The notes under the pieces were generated by a model. The model was not told the origin of the DNA. It saw only the letters and a list, made by a program, of their open reading frames with translations, and ran no database searches. Position numbers and translations under genes: made by a program. A stretch of 23,050 nucleotides of DNA from JACJWR01 sp964556255 (lineage in GTDB: Bacteria; Actinomycetota; Actinomycetes; S36-B12; UBA10799), in the NCBI GenBank assembly GCA_964556255.1, contig CAZKVQ010000048.1, positions 1-23,050 on the forward strand, in the 5' to 3' direction. This document shows, in pieces, positions 20,398 to 23,050 of the stretch. Each line of letters opens with the position of its first letter. The stretch's first letter is position 1.

Positions 20398-21576
20398 TCA
20401 GTGCTCGGAAACCAGCACCCGGGACTTCGAGGGGATGTGCGCGCGCCCTGGCGGAGCCTCGCGGTCCCGGTCGACGGTTTTGCGGCGGGCGGCTATGTCC
20501 TCGATTGGTCCGAAGACCCGGACAGCGACAACCAGCCCCAACACGGTCAGGGAGACGAACACCCCCATCGACGTCCAACCGGTAAGACCGACCTTGTCGA
20601 CCGCCATCTTCGCGAGCGCGGTACACGGCCAACCCCAGAGGTAGATGGTGAGCGTTCGTCTGGTCAGCCAGGCGAGTTGTGGCCTGATCCGCCCCGCCAG
20701 TGCGACGAGCGGTTCGCGTAGCCAGACCATGAAGCCGATCGCTGAGATCCCCAGGGCGGCCTGAACCAGGGCCGAGTCCTGGATCGAGATCGGATGCTCC
20801 CAGCGCCACAGAACCCAGGCGACGCCGGTGAACGCGACGCCCACGAGCAGCGCGCGCCAGCCCGCGATGCGGATCCGGGCTCGGTGGCTGGGCAGACCCG
20901 ACACGATTCCGTTGTCGGTGTAGGAGAACCCGAGGACGTAGAAGAACTGGAAGAGCGCAAGGGCCCCGATCTCCGGATAGATCACATGGCCGGAACGTGC
21001 CAGTAGCGGCACTGCCACGAGCAGTGCAACGGAGACGAGCAGCAGAAGCCGCGGGGTCCGGCGGTGCCACCGAACCAGCGCGGGCGCCAACAGGGTCAGC
21101 CAGATGATCACTACCAAGAACCACAGGTGGACCATTCCGAGGAATCCGGAGGGACTCGTGATCGGGTTGATGAGGGGTACCGGACCGAGTGCCATCCGGG
21201 TGTAATTGACCTGGGTCAGGTCGCCGTCGCGGAGGACATCCACCACGATCGTGATGCTCGCGACAACGGCGAAGTAGGCCCAATACGGGAGGAGAATGCG
21301 TCGGAGTCGGTCCGACAGGAAGCCCCGCGTGGAGGCGGGTCTGCGTCCGGTTGGGTCCAGGCTCCGCAGCGCTAGGGCGCCCGATACGAAGAACAGCATC
21401 GGCATGCCCGGCAGCACGAAGGAGGGGGCCGGCCACCAGAGGATCGTCACCGGGGCCAGACCCATGATGTGCACGGCGACCACGCGCAGGATCGACCAGG
21501 CGCGAAGCATGTCGAGGAACTGGTCCCGGCCGCCCTGCGCACGTGCGACCGTACGCGGGGTCGCCTGAATCGACAT
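20398..21576 (-). CDS. Acyltransferase family 3 (OafA/NodX-like) integral membrane protein
   Basis: The protein has 392 aa with about ten membrane helices. The N-terminal signature RDQFLDMLRAWSILRVVAVH carries the motif R.....LR....... VVH with the catalytic His37-like residue; the next block is LPGMPMLFFVSGALALRSLD, then FLSDRLRRILLPYWAYF. These are typical for O-acyltransferases that acetylate or acylate sugars or lipids at the envelope. Helices end near residue 350, followed by a basic cytoplasmic tail (RRKTVDRDREAPPGRAHIPS). It converges with the PAP2 gene (18 nt apart). The ATG 21576 has no SD but TAGGCT 7 nt upstream. The acceptor is unknown. Full length for the family. Confidence 0.92.
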   Translation of the reverse strand: MSIQATPRTVARAQGGRDQFLDMLRAWSILRVVAVHIMGLAPVTILWWPAPSFVLPGMPMLFFVSGALALRSLDPTGRRPASTRGFLSDRLRRILLPYWAYFAVVASITIVVDVLRDGDLTQVNYTRMALGPVPLINPITSPSGFLGMVHLWFLVVIIWLTLLAPALVRWHRRTPRLLLLVSVALLVAVPLLARSGHVIYPEIGALALFQFFYVLGFSYTDNGIVSGLPSHRARIRIAGWRALLVGVAFTGVAWVLWRWEHPISIQDSALVQAALGISAIGFMVWLREPLVALAGRIRPQLAWLTRRTLTIYLWGWPCTALAKMAVDKVGLTGWTSMGVFVSLTVLGLVVAVRVFGPIEDIAARRKTVDRDREAPPGRAHIPSKSRVLVSEH

Positions 21577-21583
21577 GCGGGCC

Positions 21584-21589
21584 AGCCTA
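21584..21589 (-). promoter_or_regulatory. Leaderless-type -10 hexamer TAGGCT for the acyltransferase
   Basis: TAGGCT lies 7 nt before the ATG at 21576 on the minus strand. There is no Shine-Dalgarno. The 64-bp space to the LLM stop holds no other clear signal. Confidence 0.55.
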
Positions 21590-21640
21590 AGTTCACCCGG
21601 TTGGCGTGGTGCTAGGAGGGATGCCCTGGTGTCCCGCAGG

Positions 21641-22513
21641 TCACAGGTCGGCGCACATCGCGTCGAAGACCGACAGCGGCGGCCCCGGCAGCTGGGGGTC
21701 GTTCGGACGTGGCCAGTGCACCGTCACATCGGTGAATCCCAGTTCGGCAAGTGTGCCGCGGAAGTCCTGCCAGGCGCCCGACGATTCCTGGGCCCAGCCG
21801 AGTTCCAGACCAACAAGCGCCATGCGTCGAAGCGTGCCTGGATCCCGATCGACGGCGGCGCAGGAGCGATCCAGTTCCGCGGACTGGGACGCCACCGCGG
21901 TGAACCATGCCTGCGGGGATTCGGCAGGTGCCGTGGGTCCGAATGTCACCCACGTGTCCCCGTACGCTGCGGCGACCCGCAGGGCTTTCGGGCCGGCCGC
22001 GGCGATGGTGAACGGCACTCGTGGACGCTGCACACAGCCGGGAAGGGTGCGGGAGTCGATGGCGGTGTAGAAGTCCCCGGCGAAGGAAGTCGACGGCTCA
22101 CGCAGCAGCAGATCCACCGCCGCAGTGAACTCCCCAAATCGGCTACTTCGCTCACCCGGGGTCAGCGGCGCTGCGCCGAGGGCCTGAGCGTCGTAGCCCA
22201 TGCCGCCGGCGCCGATGCCGAGATCGAGTCGCCCGTTGCTCAACTGATCCAAGGTCATGGCGTCCTTGGCGAGCAGCGCCGGATGTCGGAAATTGGGACT
22301 CGTGACCAGCGTTCCGAAGCGGATCACCGAGGTCGCCTCGGCTACCGCGCCAAGCAGTGGCATGGTGCCGAGCCAGGGCCCATCTCGCAGCGACCGCCAG
22401 GACAGGTGATCGTAGGTCCAGGCAGTGCTGAAGCCGAGTGCCTCAGCCTCTCGCCAGCGTGCCCGAAGGTCCGGCCAGGGTTGATCGGGCAGGATCACGA
22501 CGCCGGTTCGCAT
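21641..22513 (-). CDS. LLM-class flavin or F420-dependent oxidoreductase
   Basis: The protein has 290 aa with a bacterial-luciferase-like TIM barrel. Signature segments are MRTGVVILPDQPW at the start, WREAEALGFSTAWTYDHLSW, LLGAVAEATSVIRFGTLVTS, NFRHPALLAKDAMTLDQLS, and NGRLDLGIGAGGMGYDAQAL. Actinobacteria use many such enzymes with F420 or FMN; the conserved RPRVPFTIAAAGPKALRVAA matches the F420-type subgroup, but the cofactor cannot be fixed. The ATG 22513 lacks an SD and has TAGCCT 6 nt upstream, in which TAG is the stop codon of DUF779. It can therefore be read from the ALDH-DUF779 transcript or from its own start. The substrate is unknown. Confidence 0.9.
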   Translation of the reverse strand: MRTGVVILPDQPWPDLRARWREAEALGFSTAWTYDHLSWRSLRDGPWLGTMPLLGAVAEATSVIRFGTLVTSPNFRHPALLAKDAMTLDQLSNGRLDLGIGAGGMGYDAQALGAAPLTPGERSSRFGEFTAAVDLLLREPSTSFAGDFYTAIDSRTLPGCVQRPRVPFTIAAAGPKALRVAAAYGDTWVTFGPTAPAESPQAWFTAVASQSAELDRSCAAVDRDPGTLRRMALVGLELGWAQESSGAWQDFRGTLAELGFTDVTVHWPRPNDPQLPGPPLSVFDAMCADL

Positions 22514-22519
22514 GCTGCG

Positions 22520-22525
22520 AGGCTA
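22520..22525 (-). promoter_or_regulatory. Leaderless-type -10 TAGCCT that overlaps the DUF779 stop codon
   Basis: The DUF779 stop TAG (22525-22523) is followed by CCT, giving TAGCCT 6 nt before the LLM ATG. It is the same arrangement as citA/serC. No Shine-Dalgarno is present. Confidence 0.55.
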
Positions 22526-22966
22526 GTGGAAGCCTGCTGCGCCGGGCTGCCGGTTGGTGTGGGGTGAATTCCGACCAATGCCCGTCAGGGCATCACGGGG
22601 CGCGCTCTCCTCGTCGGTGAGCAGTCGGGAACGGATGAGGAACCGTTGGCCCGTCGGCGCCTCCAGGGAGAAGCCTGCCCCGCGGCCGGGCACCACATCG
22701 ATCGTCAGGTGGGTGTGTTTCCAGTACTCGTACTGCTGCGTGGACATCCACACCGGCACCGATCCCAGATCCTTGAGTTCAAGGTGGCCCAGCAGGACAT
22801 CGGAGTCCGGGGTCGTGAGGAACTCCCCGTCCGGGTAGCACATCGGCGAACTGCCATCGCAGCAGCCGCCGGACTGGTGGAACATCAGCGGGCCGTTGTC
22901 GACCCAGAGGCGACGGAGGAGGTCCGCCGCCTCTGGGGTGACATCGACCCTGGAAGGGTCAGCCAT
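22523..22966 (-). CDS. DUF779 family protein
   Basis: The protein has 147 aa. The Cys-rich signature FHQSGGCCDGSSPMCYPDGEF (split across residues 34-54) and later PVWMSTQQYEYWKHTHLTID are characteristic of DUF779. Three cysteines (GGCCDGS and PMCY) with nearby His and Asp could bind a metal, which is inference. Members are very often encoded next to aldehyde dehydrogenases, and here it follows the ALDH stop by 16 nt on the same strand, so they form an operon. A support or maturation role for that enzyme is inferred. The start is ATG 22966; the SD is weak (GGCGAG). Residues after about 112 (TDEESAPRDALTGIGRNSPH) are a polar tail. Confidence 0.9.
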   Translation of the reverse strand: MADPSRVDVTPEAADLLRRLWVDNGPLMFHQSGGCCDGSSPMCYPDGEFLTTPDSDVLLGHLELKDLGSVPVWMSTQQYEYWKHTHLTIDVVPGRGAGFSLEAPTGQRFLIRSRLLTDEESAPRDALTGIGRNSPHTNRQPGAAGFH

Positions 22967-22982
22967 CGGCTCGCCGAACGGC

Positions 22983-23050
22983 TTAGAAGAAGCCGAGCTT
23001 CTGCGGGGCGTAGGACACCAGCAGGTTCTTGGTCTGCTGGTAGTGCTCGA
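22983..23050 (-). CDS. NAD-dependent aldehyde dehydrogenase, C-terminal end only
   Basis: Only the last 22 codons are visible, ending with TAA at 22985-22983. They read EHYQQTKNLLVSYAPQKLG followed by FF, the standard C-terminus of the acetaldehyde/ExaC-type aldehyde dehydrogenases. In this group the enzyme oxidises acetaldehyde or longer aldehydes to acids with NAD. The active-site Cys and cofactor domain lie outside the window. The linked DUF779 gene supports this subgroup, since DUF779 usually accompanies it. The upstream part continues beyond 23050. Confidence 0.9.
   Translation of the reverse strand, partial: EHYQQTKNLLVSYAPQKLGFF

Noticed and set aside
20324..21436. 370-codon minus-strand frame
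   Set aside because: A shifted frame of the acyltransferase with no membrane pattern or motif.
21581..21592. Possible IdeR box half-site (TTAGGCT) before the acyltransferase; similarly AGGTTAG at 9573-9579
   Set aside because: The 19-bp iron box needs two half-sites in dyad symmetry; only one half is present in each case, and the hexamers are better explained as -10 elements.

Overview
This 23 kb window is a high-GC chromosomal stretch from an actinobacterium (Actinomycetes). It was probably assembled from draft or metagenomic data, because a run of 10 Ns at 1624-1633 interrupts a gene. The assignment rests on family make-up: a GroEL2-type GGM tail, a CspB-type cold-shock protein with a long C-terminal extension, a bacterial XPB helicase next to a helicase-associated protein, the actinobacterial families DUF2530, DUF3027 and DUF2771, and a mycobacterial-type SerC, CitA and IdeR. 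GTG starts are frequent. Gene order resembles core actinobacterial chromosomes; I see no phage, insertion sequence, CRISPR, tRNA or rRNA. The genus cannot be fixed from this sequence alone.

Layout. 1-473 is the 3' end of groEL, ending at a strong bidirectional hairpin. 551-1749 holds a small hypothetical gene and a divergent YceI-like gene broken by the assembly gap. 1803-3188 holds cspB, a two-helix membrane protein and a HAD phosphatase. 3244-7018 is the helicase-associated protein plus XPB helicase pair. 7058-8726 is a tightly coupled DUF2530-DUF3027-DUF2771 operon whose cistrons overlap at GTGA. 8798-9565 holds a 28-residue membrane peptide candidate, an XRE regulator and a Ser/Thr/Pro-rich membrane-anchored protein. 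9590-12729 is central metabolism: serC, citA and divergent pdxH. 12799-14095 is a ParA ATPase followed by a small basic, ribbon-helix-helix-like protein. 14092-16207 is photolyase and ideR. 16314-20379 is an SDR, a PAS-like/EAL protein, a multi-pass UPF0104-type protein and a PAP2 phosphatase, all on one strand. 20398-23050 is an acyltransferase, an LLM-class oxidoreductase, DUF779 and the 3' end of an aldehyde dehydrogenase.

The most consistent non-gene signal is regulatory. At least ten start codons lack a convincing Shine-Dalgarno sequence and instead have a TANNNT-like hexamer exactly 6-7 nt upstream (mostly TAGCCT, TACGCT, TAGGCT or TAACCT). This is the geometry of leaderless transcripts, where the start codon is the +1. 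In two independent places (citA/serC and DUF779/LLM) the TAG stop codon of the upstream gene is also the first half of the -10 hexamer TAGCCT of the downstream gene. The same signal supports a tiny gene at 8798-8884.

Most genes here belong to known families. The least explained parts are the chromosomal ParA/RHH-like pair, the 28-residue membrane peptide, the stop-codon/-10 fusion, and the EAL-UPF0104-PAP2 gene set. The window has no gene-free stretch longer than 300 bases; the longest is the divergent region 1013-1256.
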